DNA of 64,000 bases, from NCBI GenBank assembly GCA_949751835.1, contig CATKHK010000042.1:124001-188000 (forward strand), written 5' to 3'. Both the position numbers and the translations under genes were made by a program. Under the pieces are notes generated by a model. That model worked only from the letters and a program-made list of their open reading frames with translations, did no database searches and was not told the origin of the DNA. The DNA comes from Blepharisma japonicum (Eukaryota; Ciliophora; Heterotrichea; Heterotrichida; Blepharismidae). Within the stretch, counting starts at the first letter, position 1. Each line of letters begins with the position of its first letter. Of this stretch, positions 20,673-29,701 are shown one piece after another.

Positions 20673-22112
20673 TTAAATAATGTCACTATTAGCTTTTACT
20701 TTTTGTTCAAAAATATCCATCCTATGATCTAAATAAGCTGTATTTGCTTGGAGATAGCTTAATCTTTTTTTAATATCAGAAAAAGAGTTTTCAAGGGATG
20801 CTTGCAAGGAATTATTGGCTTCAGGATTTCTAAACGTTGGAGGTGTATAAGGATCTTGGCCATTTAGTGTATTGAGCTGAAGCTTTGGCAGATGAACATC
20901 TGATACTCTTTCTGCTCTTATTGGGGACACTGACTGGATAGGAGATAATAGTGGGTCAATAAAATCAATAAGATCGCTTGTTGATTTAGAAAGATTTGAT
21001 TGTGAGCATAATTTCCCCTCATTTTTAATACTATCGATACTTTGCTCGAAATCTGGAGAAGGGTTTTCAGCTCGCTTTTTTACCTTTTCGCCAGAATTTA
21101 GCACATTAAGAGTTTTATCTTTATATTCCCTGACGCGAGCTATTAAATCCTTTTCTAAGCTGGTATACATACTATTTCTTTCATCCAATTCCACTTTAAA
21201 TCCATTTAACGACACATTTTCTTCTAGGAATTTAATAGTTTGGTCTTTCTCAGCGAGTATAGTCCGTAAATTTTGGATGGTTTTTTCGTTTTCTGCTAGC
21301 TTTCCTCCGTATAAGTCGCTTAAAAGAGTTAAATTCGCAAAACTTTTCTCAAGTTCTCCTAATTGTATTTTAAGCTCACTATGCTCATTAGCGTTCTCTA
21401 GCTTTTTCTCATTTTCTTTTATATATATATCTTTCTGTTTAAGCATTTCGATACATTGACTATTTTGGTTCTTCAATTTTTCAATTTCTTTTTTTAGCAT
21501 TTCGTTTTCTTTCTTAGTCTGCATAAATTCTTCTTCATTTCCTTTAGGTTTAAGCTGCTTTTTCTCCTCAATGAATATTCTTTCTAATTCTTCTAATTCA
21601 CTTTCTAGCTTCTGCTTTGTTTTTAAATCACGAATTCGGTTTCTCTCAATACGTTGGATAGTGTCCCTTTCTATTTTCAGCTGATTTTTTGTTTCATTTA
21701 GTTCTTTAGTAAGCTTTTTAATAATAGCCTTATAGTGCAGTTTTCCAGTTTCTTTATCTTTCCCTTCAACGTCGCTACTTTCACTGCTCCAATAAGCCCT
21801 GTCTGAGTTGTCTGCGTACCTTCTTTCAGTTTTATATGATGCTTTTTCAAATTTTTTTGTAGGAAAAGGGACAGAGTCGACAATAAAAAGTTCGTGCTCC
21901 CTGCCTTTGGGAGATAGGCTTATTTCTTTGCAACTAAAATTAAGAGGTGAGTGCTTGGGAGTTTTTTTTCTTTCAGAATTTTTCCGTTTGGCATCGGATT
22001 GGGAGGAATATCACTCTTTGAGCTTAGGGGCTGACAAATTTCTGGGAGTTGTGTATGGATCTCTTGATCTGTCGTCTGAGTTTAAAGAATTTTTAAGCTT
22101 ATAGTTCGACAT
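20673..22112 (-). CDS. Hypothetical coiled-coil protein
   Basis: 479 residues with one UGA-Trp (LKEWYSSQ). About 140 residues of Ser/Lys/Pro-rich sequence are followed by a long coiled coil (about residues 150-300: KKLTKELNETKNQLKIERD, ERNRIRDLKTKQKLESELEELE, NEMLKKEIEKLKNQ and on), then a disordered Pro/Ser region and a short C-terminal helix. It has no recognisable family; a cytoskeletal or basal-body role is only a guess. The start (MSNYKLKNSL) is the first ATG of the open frame. The stop is UAA, and only 14 nt separate it from the IQCH-like start codon downstream. Confidence 0.7.
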
Positions 22113-22394
22113 AATGAAGTTTCCTGTTTTCTTGTTTAATTTTTGATAACAATTATTTTATTGAGGATTTGATAGACAAATTTATACATACCAAATTATT
22201 TACTTATTTGCTTATATAGCTTAGCTAATCTCTAATATATTATATTATTATTTAACAATAAAATAAGAAATTGCTGTTTTTGTTTAAATAAACTTATTTA
22301 TTTATTAGTAGCTCTAACCTACTCTATTTCCTTTGTTTTTCCACCTCTAAATTATTAAATTTTAAAAAATCTGCCTTGTCTAATTTTAATATAA

Positions 22395-24458
22395 ATGAAC
22401 TCTGACTACATTCTCTTTGAGCACAATAAACCCAAAATAAAATCACTTTTCAACAAGCACAAGTCCTCAGAAGGAAAAGTTTCGCTTTCAGAATTCCAAA
22501 AACTCTGCAAAAATCTTAGAATATTTCCAGTATTTTCTAATTAGGATTTAATTTCCCAATCAGAACTTAGGACTCTAGTTACGAAAACAGCAGGAACGTC
22601 TTCGCTATCTAAGGCTACATTAAATTTAAACCAATTTGAAGAGATTTTCACTAAAGTGGCATCTAGTCATTTTGAAGACGTAAACCCTATGAGAGAAAGA
22701 ATCAGAAAATTTTTTATTCATATATCTTATCCTTGCAAATCTGTATATAACTTAAACATAATTTCTACAGACCAAACACATACTCCAAGGGCAAGCACAT
22801 CCAAACTTAGTAGTGGGTCATTAATTAGCTCGAGACAGGATACTGAAGGTGATAGCGGCTTGGATCTTGATCTAAATATAAAAGAAGCATTGGAAACTCT
22901 GAAAATGAAAGATGATTATGATAGACATACCAGCACATCTCCGAAGCAAAGAGAAATTTCACCAATCCCTATGCTAAGACCTAGAATGTCAAGCACAAAC
23001 CCGACTCTTAGAGATCATAAAAAAGATCAAGTGAAAGCGAAAATTCCTAAAATAGGAAAGAAAAAACCTAAAGTGAGCTTATCATTGTCTAGCACGATGC
23101 CTATCCCAAATAATAAATCTCCGTCAACCTATAAAATTGATGATATGAGTAATAGAATTTTGAATGAAAAAGTCGAACTATCTGAATTTTTGGAGACAGA
23201 AAGACAAGTAGAGAATGAAGTTTTAAATGTAATCGTAAGCTTAAAAGACTTAAGTAGTAGGAAGAGTAAAGACATTAAAGACAGCGAAGATGCAGATAGT
23301 AAACAGAAAACTAGAAAAGAAAAACGGTCAATTACTATATGTTTGACTGATGGCAAGTGTTCAACAGTTGACGATCTTGATGATATATTAAAAGATGTGG
23401 ATATCATAAAATCAGAAATTCCAAGCAATCCTGAAGCCATAAATGGTAATTCCAATCCATTCAAAATCACTGATACTGAATTAAAAAATGAAACGAAGCT
23501 AGAGATCATAGAGCCAAAAATAGAAATAATTAACCCTATCGATGAGTCAAAAGAAGAAAAAAAAGAGTCAAATGAAACTAATACTCAACCAAAAGAAGAA
23601 AAAAAAGAAGCATTTATGTCTACCAAAGAAGAAAGTAAAGAACCTAATGAAATTAAGATAACTATCAAAGAAGAGGTTAAAAAGGAATCGAGAATTCCTA
23701 CCAAAGATAGTAAGCTGCCACAAAGAAGAGAAGTTAAACCACTCACCAAAGAAGAAATTAAAAAAGAGGTAAAAGTAGTTCAAAATAAAGACATTAAGCC
23801 AGTTCAAAAAAATGAAGGTAAAAAGGAAATTAAAGTAGTTGTGAAAGAAGAAATTAAGATAGATTTAAATGAAAATAAGCCTAGAAAGTCACTTACAAAA
23901 GAGCCTGATAAGAATGAAGAATTGAAAATAGATAATAAAGAATTAGCTGAAGAGTTAAAAGATAAAAAAGAAATAATAATCACTCCTGAAGAAGTAGTGC
24001 CAGAAATAAATATTCAAAGTGAAGCACTTAAGCTGCCTGAGCCTGAAACTCAAAAAGAGCTAGAAACAGAAGTGGCAAAATCATCAATTGAAATCATAAA
24101 ATCTTCTCCTCAATTATCAGCTGATATAATTCCTATCCAAAAAGCAAAAATCAGAAGAGTTGTCAAAAAGCCAGCTGTAAGTCCTGCAGATTCTGTACCT
24201 ATGTCTACCGAAATATCTATTTCTCAGCCATCAATTTTCCAAATAAAAGAAGTTTTTGATAAATTCAAAACCCAGCATCAAAAAGCAGAGTCCATCAAAT
24301 CTCCTTCTAAGATTTCCCATTCAACAATTGGGAAATATCAAGACTATCTTTTTTCGTGTAGGAATAATATGTTTTCTAAGTCCCTTGTGCTTGGGATTTT
24401 ATTCCGAGCTTGGAAAATTGAAGCCCATAAAAATCGAGTAAAACCTAAAAAGAAATAA
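22395..24458 (+). CDS. Lys/Glu-rich low-complexity protein
   Basis: 682 residues after removing a 15-nt intron (22530-22544). The first 110 residues look folded (FNKHKSSEGKVSLSEFQKLCKNL, then LNQFEEIFTKVASSH), faintly like paired EF-hand helices without calcium ligands. The middle 400 residues are dominated by repeats of the KEEIKKE / KEEVKKES type and are presumably disordered or single helix. The C-terminus (YQDYLFSCRNNMFSKSLVLGILFRAWKIEAHKNR) is hydrophobic and basic, and conservation there would be informative. No family is recognised. It ends at UAA, 36 nt before Rpn8 on the same strand. Confidence 0.7.
22530..22544 (+). other. 15-nt intron in Lys/Glu-rich protein gene
   Basis: Sequence GTATTTTCTAATTAG, lying between exons ending KNLRIFP and beginning DLISQSELR. 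The UAA/UAG stops in the unspliced frame are removed. It has an A at position 10. Confidence 0.85.
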
Positions 24459-24494
24459 TTCACAATTTTATACATAAACTTTTCTGTTTAATAA

Positions 24495-25328
24495 ATGCAA
24501 AAAATAGAAGAGGTCGTCGTACATCCTTTGGTTCTTTTGAGCGTAGTTGACCATTTCAACAGAGTTGCCAAAGAAATGAGCAATAAACGAGTTGCTGGAG
24601 TATTATTAGGTGAAGTGTGGAAAGGCCGCCTTGATGTCTCGAACTCTTTTGCAGTCCCATTCGAAGAAGATTCTCAGGACCCTAAAGTATGGTTTTTGGA
24701 TCATAATTACTTAGAAGAGATGTTTGGCATGTACAAGAGGATCAACGCTAAAGAAAAAATCGTAGGATGGTACAGCACAGGGCCTGGAGTAAAAGCACCT
24801 GATGTCCAAATTAATGAAAGCTTTAAGCAATATGTTCCAAATCCTATGCTAGTTGTTATAGATGTGAAAGCTGCAGAAACTTTGGAACTTCCTGCTCAAG
24901 CTTACTATTCTAAAGAAGAAGTCAATGAAGACGGAAATATCGTGAAAAACTTTGTCCATGTCCCAACTTTGCTTGGAGCTTCAGAAGCAGAGGATGTAGG
25001 AGTTGAACATTTATTAAGAGATGTTAGAGATGTAGCTGCTACAAGCTTAGCAACGGAAACTCAACATAAAATAGCTGCCCTCAAAGCAATGCTTAGCAGA
25101 CTCACAGAAATTCAGGATTACCTACAAGAAGTCCTTGATGGGAGAAAAGCAAATAATGAAATTTTCCACAAGCTTCAAGAAGTGCTGAACCTGTTACCAA
25201 ATACAAATGTATTGAACCAAGCATTTGCAGTTGACGAGAATAACAGCTATTTATCTCTCTATTTAGCATCGATCACTAGAACTGTGCTTTCTTTGCACTC
25301 GTTAATTACAAATAAGACTAAGAAATAA
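24495..25328 (+). CDS. RPN8: 26S proteasome regulatory subunit Rpn8 (PSMD7)
   Basis: 277 residues, typical of Rpn8 in length and sequence. The MPN domain starts VVVHPLVLLSVVDHFNRV and includes RVAGVLLGEVWKGRLDVSNSFAVPF and IVGWYSTGPGVKAPDVQINE. The metal-binding JAMM residues (HxH..D) are absent, as expected for Rpn8, which is the inactive partner of the deubiquitinase Rpn11 in the 19S lid. C-terminal helices (LLRDVRDVAATSLATE, IQDYLQEVLDGRKANN) form the lid helical bundle. It has no intron and ends at UAA. Confidence 0.97.
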   Translation: MQKIEEVVVHPLVLLSVVDHFNRVAKEMSNKRVAGVLLGEVWKGRLDVSNSFAVPFEEDSQDPKVWFLDHNYLEEMFGMYKRINAKEKIVGWYSTGPGVKAPDVQINESFKQYVPNPMLVVIDVKAAETLELPAQAYYSKEEVNEDGNIVKNFVHVPTLLGASEAEDVGVEHLLRDVRDVAATSLATETQHKIAALKAMLSRLTEIQDYLQEVLDGRKANNEIFHKLQEVLNLLPNTNVLNQAFAVDENNSYLSLYLASITRTVLSLHSLITNKTKK

Positions 25329-25436
25329 GTATCGATTTATGACTATATGATTCATTCTTTTAGTTAATTAAAATTGGTGCAGTAGTCTTATTATATATAA
25401 TTCTTTGTGGGATCCCATTATTGTAAAATCATAAAT

Positions 25437-26990
25437 ATGGTATCTAAGAAATCATCTTCCAAGCAGACCAAAAGCCAGAAAGATGAGACCAAACACAAAA
25501 AATCAGCCAAAGCTACTGATAAAAAGAAATCACAAAAACAAAAATCAAGGAGCTCAAAGCCAAATAAAGAGATTAAAACCATAAGTGATGTTCCTATTAA
25601 TGACCTCATTAAAGAGCGCATAATCCAGTTAAGTTCCAATGATTTATCAGAAAAGAAAGCACAATTGATAACTTCTGCTTTAAAATCCATTGATATTATG
25701 GCTGGCTTTAAAAACGAACCAAACCTTTCCACATTTATTGTTGAGTTGGGTACAATTTTGCTTGATAAATCTGGAATTACCAATGGGACTTCCATCATAA
25801 TTCTTACCACTAACAGAGAATCAGCAATACAGTATGGAGAAACAGCAAATGAAATTTTGGACTCAACAAACTATTCACGTGGAGTAATTGCTGAAGGGAC
25901 TAATACCAAAGGAGAATCAAAAAAATTAGAAAAAAGCATGAATCTTTTAATAGCAACTCCTCAAAGATTATTATATCATCTAGCAAATACATCTAACTTT
26001 GAATATCAAGAGCTAAAGGCTATCATTATAGATGATATAAATGCTTTCCTTTCAAGCGGTCTCGGAGAAGCCATTTCTCAAATAGAAAAGTTTCTACCAA
26101 AATCTACACAAAAAATTGTTTTTTCAGCAAACGGAATAAATCCTCAAAATTCAATATTGAATTTAAATAACAAAATAGAAATTGGCTTTGAAGAAGTACA
26201 AGAAACCGAACAAAGTGGGCAAGCTGTGCAAGGCTATGTTATAGTTAGGCCAGATCAGCGTCTAAACTTGTTATACTCTTTTCTCAAAAAACACCAAGAT
26301 AAAAAAATTCTGGTGTTTTTCAATTCATCAAATTCAGTTAAATTCCATAATGATTTATTTTCTCACTTTGGGCTTTCAGTAAACAGCTTACATGGCAAAC
26401 AAAAGCTTCAGGATAGAGAAGAACTTTATAAATTATTCTGTGACGCCGAAGTAGGCACACTTTTGTCTACTGATGTATTGTTCAAAGGGCTACAAATCCC
26501 AGATTGTGATTGGATTATACAATACGAACAGCCAAATTCTGCTGAAGATTATATTAGTAAAATCGAAAATGCAGTAAGGGCTAATAAAGAAGGAAAAGGA
26601 TTAATTTTCCTCCAGCCGCATGAAAATAGCTTTACCAAATTTTTGAAAAATAACTTTGAGTTTCAATACACACAAAATAAACTCACAAATATTCAAGCTG
26701 AAACTCAAAGAGTTATAGGGAAAAATTATGATTTGCATAGATTTGCAAGAGAGGCTCATAGAGATTATGTTTTAGCATACCATTCTAACCATTTGCAGGA
26801 AGTATTTAATTTTGATTCTTTGGATTTGGCCAAAGTTGCATTGTCTTTTGGATTTGATTCTCCACCAAGGGTAAATATTTATGACAAGAAAAACGAACAA
26901 GAGAATTCAAAGCGTGCACAAAAGTTTATGGAGAAGGAAATTCTCAGTAATGAAGAAGAGCAAGCTGATGAAGATTCAATGGAAGAATAA
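25437..26990 (+). CDS. DEAD-box-like protein related to DDX18/Has1, motifs lost
   Basis: 517 residues. A Lys-rich N-terminal extension (about 50 residues) is followed by two RecA-like domains. The second domain and C-terminus match DDX18/Has1 well: NSLHGKQKLQDREELYKLF, LSTDVLFKGLQIPDCDWIIQYEQP, KLTNIQAETQRVIGKNY, AYHSNHLQEVFNFDSLDLAKVALSFGFDSPPRVN. The catalytic motifs are gone: there is no GSGKT Walker A, DEAD is DDIN, SAT is SAN, and HRVGRTAR is replaced by SKIENAVRA. Has1 is a nucleolar helicase in 60S ribosome assembly; this copy looks like a non-catalytic relative. The start is the ATG giving MVSKKSSSK, preceded by CATAAAT. It ends at UAA. Confidence 0.85.
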   Translation: MVSKKSSSKQTKSQKDETKHKKSAKATDKKKSQKQKSRSSKPNKEIKTISDVPINDLIKERIIQLSSNDLSEKKAQLITSALKSIDIMAGFKNEPNLSTFIVELGTILLDKSGITNGTSIIILTTNRESAIQYGETANEILDSTNYSRGVIAEGTNTKGESKKLEKSMNLLIATPQRLLYHLANTSNFEYQELKAIIIDDINAFLSSGLGEAISQIEKFLPKSTQKIVFSANGINPQNSILNLNNKIEIGFEEVQETEQSGQAVQGYVIVRPDQRLNLLYSFLKKHQDKKILVFFNSSNSVKFHNDLFSHFGLSVNSLHGKQKLQDREELYKLFCDAEVGTLLSTDVLFKGLQIPDCDWIIQYEQPNSAEDYISKIENAVRANKEGKGLIFLQPHENSFTKFLKNNFEFQYTQNKLTNIQAETQRVIGKNYDLHRFAREAHRDYVLAYHSNHLQEVFNFDSLDLAKVALSFGFDSPPRVNIYDKKNEQENSKRAQKFMEKEILSNEEEQADEDSMEE

Positions 26991-27191
26991 ACTAATTTTA
27001 AGCTGAGCTTCAATAATTTAGATCCTAAAAATAATGGTTTTGCGTATAAATAATTACTGAAAACAAAATAAACTTTTATTTTATATGAATTCAAGGCGTT
27101 AGTAATTTATTTATCTGCCTGGATAAGTAATTTTAAACCTCATATAAGTCATAAAAGCGAAACAAATATTCTTCCTTAATCTCCATAAAAT

Positions 27192-27701
27192 ATGGTCACT
27201 CTCAGGCTCCAAAAGCGTCTTGCAGCAAGCGTTCTCAAATGTGGGAAAAGACGTGTATGGATGGATCCAAACGAAATTCAAGAAATTTCCTTAGCCAACT
27301 CTAGACAAAACATTCGCAAACTCGTAAAGGATGGCTTCATCGTAAAGACCCCTCAAGCAATTCACTCACGAGTCAGGGCTAATCTCTTTAAAGAAAGCGT
27401 TAAAAAAGGCAGACACACCGGCCTTGGTAAAAGAAAAGGTACCGCAGAGGCCAGAATGCCAGAAAAGATCATGTGGATGAGGAGACAAAGAGTTTTAAGA
27501 AGACTTTTGAGAAAATACAGGGCCAGCACAAAGATTGATAAGACTTTATACCACGACTTCTATGTTGGAGCTAAAGGAAACATGTACAAGAACAAGAGAG
27601 TTCTTATGGATTCCATCTTCAAAGCTAAAGCTAACGCCATAAGAGAAAAGAATTTGAAAGAACAACAGGAAGCTCGTAGACAAAAGAGAACAAAGGCTTA
27701 A
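27192..27701 (+). CDS. RPL19: 60S ribosomal protein eL19
   Basis: 169 residues starting [20 protein letters not shown], with the eL19 signatures [41 protein letters not shown] and [17 protein letters not shown], and a long basic C-terminal helix. eL19 sits at the large-subunit interface and forms a bridge to the small subunit. As in enolase and eL29, codon choice is shifted toward C-ending codons. It ends at UAA and has no intron. Confidence 0.97.
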   Translation: MVTLRLQKRLAASVLKCGKRRVWMDPNEIQEISLANSRQNIRKLVKDGFIVKTPQAIHSRVRANLFKESVKKGRHTGLGKRKGTAEARMPEKIMWMRRQRVLRRLLRKYRASTKIDKTLYHDFYVGAKGNMYKNKRVLMDSIFKAKANAIREKNLKEQQEARRQKRTKA

Positions 27702-27875
27702 CTTTAATTATGGTTTCAGTTAAACTTATTGTGTTTTAAACTATGATATAGCTTTATGTTGATTATTTAATAAATTGTTGGGATAATAAAGTAAATTTCA
27801 ATTCTGATGTTCTTGCGTTTTATGGTAAATTATTGATTTAAGCAAAAAAATTAAAATAATTTATAAAGTAATAGT

Positions 27876-28805
27876 TTAGCATATTTCTCTTTTTTTGCTT
27901 GAACCTGATACATTTTCAGTGATTTTAGGCTTATTGTCTGGATCATATTGAATTTCAGGTTTTTCTAAGCTTATTCCTATTGAAATATTATCAGGTGCAT
28001 TCACAATTGGTGTCACAATTAATTTTTTAGTAGGCAAGCATTCCTCCTCTTCAACTTTCCTTTTTTCAACAGGTTTAAAAAATTTATGAATCCCTTTTGT
28101 TTTCAATAAAGCTTGATACTCTTCAACTCTCATGCAGCATTCCTTATTATCATTTTTCATTTGATTTACAAGGCTCGGCACTTCATAATACTCTAGCTCT
28201 CCAGCTTCTCTGCACTCAATCAATCCACTTGCTTCTTCATAAGACACCTGAGGATCTATCCACTTGTCAATATTTTCTTCTCTTATCATCGCTGGAGACC
28301 TATCATGCAGCCAAAACATACTTTCCTTTGGAGGAACCGTAATTATCCCATATTCCTGTTCATTTTCATCAATATCTCTATAAAGCCCAGCGAAATAGAA
28401 AAGATCAGAATTTTTTGGTTTGACCAGATAAGGATGTGTTTCTTTCCATTCATAATACCCTTCAGCTAGAATAACGCATCTGTTGTTGTGGAAAGGCTTA
28501 AACTTGTAGTCCATCGATTCAATTCTGATATTAATCACCATGGGCTTTTCAGGGTTTTTTTCTCGGAAATTGTTCATGCCCCATTTCATGACTGATAAAA
28601 CTCTGTTTTGGTCGATTTCCATGCACTCTTCTGGCTTTGTTTCTTCTTCGACTGAAGCTCGAGATGCATGGACAATTGCTGCTTGATGAGATGCAGGGCC
28701 TATATTATAGCCTCTTCTGAGCTGTCCTGATCTTCTTGATCCTCTTGCCCTTGCCATTGCTCTTAATCCAGGTATATCGATACGTGAAATTACTCTTCCA
28801 CACAT
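27876..28805 (-). CDS. HMCES: HMCES / SRAP-domain abasic-site DNA-protein crosslinker
   Basis: 309 residues. The start must be the ATG giving MCGRVISR, because Cys2 becomes the N-terminal residue after Met removal and forms the covalent thiazolidine bond with abasic sites in single-stranded DNA; the codons just upstream contain no other ATG. SRAP landmarks are present: RRGYNIGPASHQAAIV, VMKWGMNN, the Asn-Ile-Arg equivalent of NARxE, EGYYEWKE (catalytic Glu) and MFWLHDRSPAMI (catalytic His). Near residue 240 KGIHKFFKP resembles a PCNA-interacting (PIP) motif, though the leading Gln is missing. The gene protects replication forks from abasic sites. It is divergent from a coiled-coil gene with only 13 nt between start codons. 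It ends at UAA. Confidence 0.93.
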   Translation of the reverse strand: MCGRVISRIDIPGLRAMARARGSRRSGQLRRGYNIGPASHQAAIVHASRASVEEETKPEECMEIDQNRVLSVMKWGMNNFREKNPEKPMVINIRIESMDYKFKPFHNNRCVILAEGYYEWKETHPYLVKPKNSDLFYFAGLYRDIDENEQEYGIITVPPKESMFWLHDRSPAMIREENIDKWIDPQVSYEEASGLIECREAGELEYYEVPSLVNQMKNDNKECCMRVEEYQALLKTKGIHKFFKPVEKRKVEEEECLPTKKLIVTPIVNAPDNISIGISLEKPEIQYDPDNKPKITENVSGSSKKREIC

Positions 28806-28818
28806 TTTCAAATATAAA
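28806..28818. promoter_or_regulatory. 13-nt space between divergent start codons
   Basis: The whole intergenic space between HMCES (minus) and the coiled-coil gene (plus) is 13 nt, reading TTTCAAATATAAA on the plus strand. Either transcripts start almost at the ATG in both directions or each promoter lies inside the other gene's coding sequence. Confidence 0.6.
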
Positions 28819-29403
28819 ATGTTTACAATAGATTACAAAAAATTAATAAAGGAAAGTGAAAACCGAGCAAAATCCCGCCAGGCAAGCAAAACATCGAATA
28901 TTACTTTTTATGAAGCCTTAAAGGCATCATCATATACATTCAATCCTAATTCTGTCAAAAACGCTGAAAGAAAAGAAAGGCGAACCCGTTCAATTGACGC
29001 ATGTTTTCCTTCAAGAGAATATATAAATAAACAAAGAAAAGAAGATATAGAAATTATAAACAAGCTGACTGCTGAAAATGCCGATTTGAATGAAGAGCTT
29101 GATAACATGAAAGAGATTAACCGAAATTTGATTGAAGAAAAAATAAATACTGGGGAAATACAAGGGATTTATCATGATATCCTCGTCAATGATCTCCAAA
29201 AACAATTGAAGCAAAAGGAGGAAGAAATTGAGAAATATAGACAAGAAATAGCAAAGCTGAAGTTTGAAGCTGAATTTTTGAAAAAAGATAAGAAATATAT
29301 GAGAGCATTGCTGAAGAAATATAAAACAACTCCAAGCACAAATAATTCGACACTAAGGAAAATAAACAGAAATATTAATGGGAGTTCTGAAATAAAAAAT
29401 TAA
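28819..29403 (+). CDS. Hypothetical coiled-coil protein
   Basis: 194 residues: a basic N-terminal part with TFYEALKASSYTFNP, then a long coiled coil (about residues 75-165; INKLTAENADLNEELDNMKE, NDLQKQLKQKEEEIEKYRQE) and a short Ser/Asn-rich tail. No family is recognised. The start ATG follows AATATAAA and is 13 nt from the HMCES start on the opposite strand. It ends at UAA. Confidence 0.65.
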   Translation: MFTIDYKKLIKESENRAKSRQASKTSNITFYEALKASSYTFNPNSVKNAERKERRTRSIDACFPSREYINKQRKEDIEIINKLTAENADLNEELDNMKEINRNLIEEKINTGEIQGIYHDILVNDLQKQLKQKEEEIEKYRQEIAKLKFEAEFLKKDKKYMRALLKKYKTTPSTNNSTLRKINRNINGSSEIKN

Positions 29404-29511
29404 TTTAGCGTGTTTTATGATAGGAGCTGTCTAAATTAATATGTTCGTCAGAAATTAGAATCATTAATTATATTTGTAGATACCTTATACAAAAAATTAT
29501 ATGAACAGAAT

Positions 29512-29614
29512 GTTTTTCTTGCTTAACGATAAGCTTCAAATCGTGTATCGAAAGCGCGGCAAGTGCGATAGAAAGTATTAGTGTAAGCAAGAAAAACTCA
29601 GAATTAAATGAGTT
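29512..29614. ncRNA. Candidate structured RNA between two genes
   Basis: The 298-nt gap 29404-29701 contains nested inverted repeats far beyond what AT-rich background suggests. A perfect 14-bp stem (29512-29525 with 29584-29597, GTTTTTCTTGCTTA and its complement) encloses two smaller hairpins: ACGAT/ATCGT (29526-29530 with 29540-29544) and TATCG/CGATA (29546-29550 with 29566-29570, containing GCGC/GTGC inside). An adjoining hairpin AACTCA/TGAGTT (29595-29600 with 29609-29614) shares three bases with the big stem. The loop region is GC-richer than the flanks. I do not recognise it as tRNA, snRNA, SRP, RNase P or telomerase RNA, and the strand is undecided. Confidence 0.35.
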
Positions 29615-29701
29615 GAGGGACAGCTGTTTAGCTTAAAGTCTAACATGTTTGAAGCAATACGAAGAAGGAATGATTCAACGCAATTATTCAATATATAATT
29701 C

